Shown in pieces: positions 63,936-64,000 of a DNA stretch of 64,000 bases. The position numbers and the translations under genes are program-made. The notes under the pieces are model-generated. The model was not told the DNA's origin. It searched no databases and worked only from the letters and a program-made list of their open reading frames with translations. Within the stretch, counting starts at the first letter, position 1, and every line of letters begins with the position of its first letter. Where the stretch lies: assembly GCA_023078555.1 (NCBI GenBank), contig CM041198.1:7239836-7303835 (forward strand), in the 5' to 3' direction. The DNA comes from Ulva prolifera (taxonomy: Eukaryota > Chlorophyta > Ulvophyceae > Ulvales > Ulvaceae).

Positions 63936-64000
63936 GTGCGTATCGATCCGACCTGCTGTTTGTTCCGGCTGAGCCGCGGCTGCAGCCGCATATAGCTGAC
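63936..64000 (+). other. Start of ELO intron 1, cut by the window edge
   Basis: Begins GTGCGTATC and continues to the right edge without an acceptor. Confidence 0.7.

Overview
The window is nuclear DNA of a eukaryote, most likely a chlorophyte green alga. Its genes are split by short to medium introns with GT..AG borders. The donors are strongly biased to GTGCGN, GTGTGN and GTGAGN, which suits green algae. Exons are much more GC-rich than the surrounding sequence. The recognisable proteins look plant- or alga-like: a transit-peptide-bearing acetylornithine aminotransferase, a plant-type SLC25A44 carrier, and a small plastid-type PDZ protein. The species cannot be named from the sequence alone. 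Gene models were built by hand from homology, splice sites and intron phase. Every full model given here closes in frame.

Layout. 0.5-1.8 kb (-): RNase P subunit p30. 3.2-4.5 kb (-): INSIG-like membrane protein, divergent from an 8-exon coiled-coil gene at 5.1-10.9 kb (+) whose fifth intron carries a 450-bp hAT-like element. 13.0-16.0 kb (-): acetylornithine aminotransferase. 17.8-18.6 kb (-): PDZ protein, divergent from an LRR protein at 19.7-20.7 kb (+). 21.8-22.7 kb: an almost T-free tract ending in an (ATG)21 microsatellite. 24.2-32.0 kb (-): a 2,255-residue, largely low-complexity protein. 32-47 kb: gene-poor, rich in repeats (tRNA-like SINE candidate, hAT-like elements, minisatellite, hairpin), with one possible unidentified gene near 42.3-43.4 kb. 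47.0-47.7 kb (-): small one-TM protein. 48.3-51.6 kb (-): SLC25A44-type mitochondrial carrier. 52.2-54.6 kb (+): traces of an unidentified gene. 55.0-57.5 kb (-): PP2C phosphatase with a C-terminal membrane anchor. 59.1-61.2 kb (-): SRPBCC (cyclase/dehydrase-like) protein whose first intron holds a 102-bp MITE. 63.5 kb to the right edge (+): first exon of an ELO fatty-acid elongase.

The genes do not form one pathway; they are ordinary housekeeping and organelle functions. The unusual content lies in the mobile elements, the long G/C homopolymers beside splice sites, the T-depleted tract, and the giant disordered protein with a translatable 255-nt intron.
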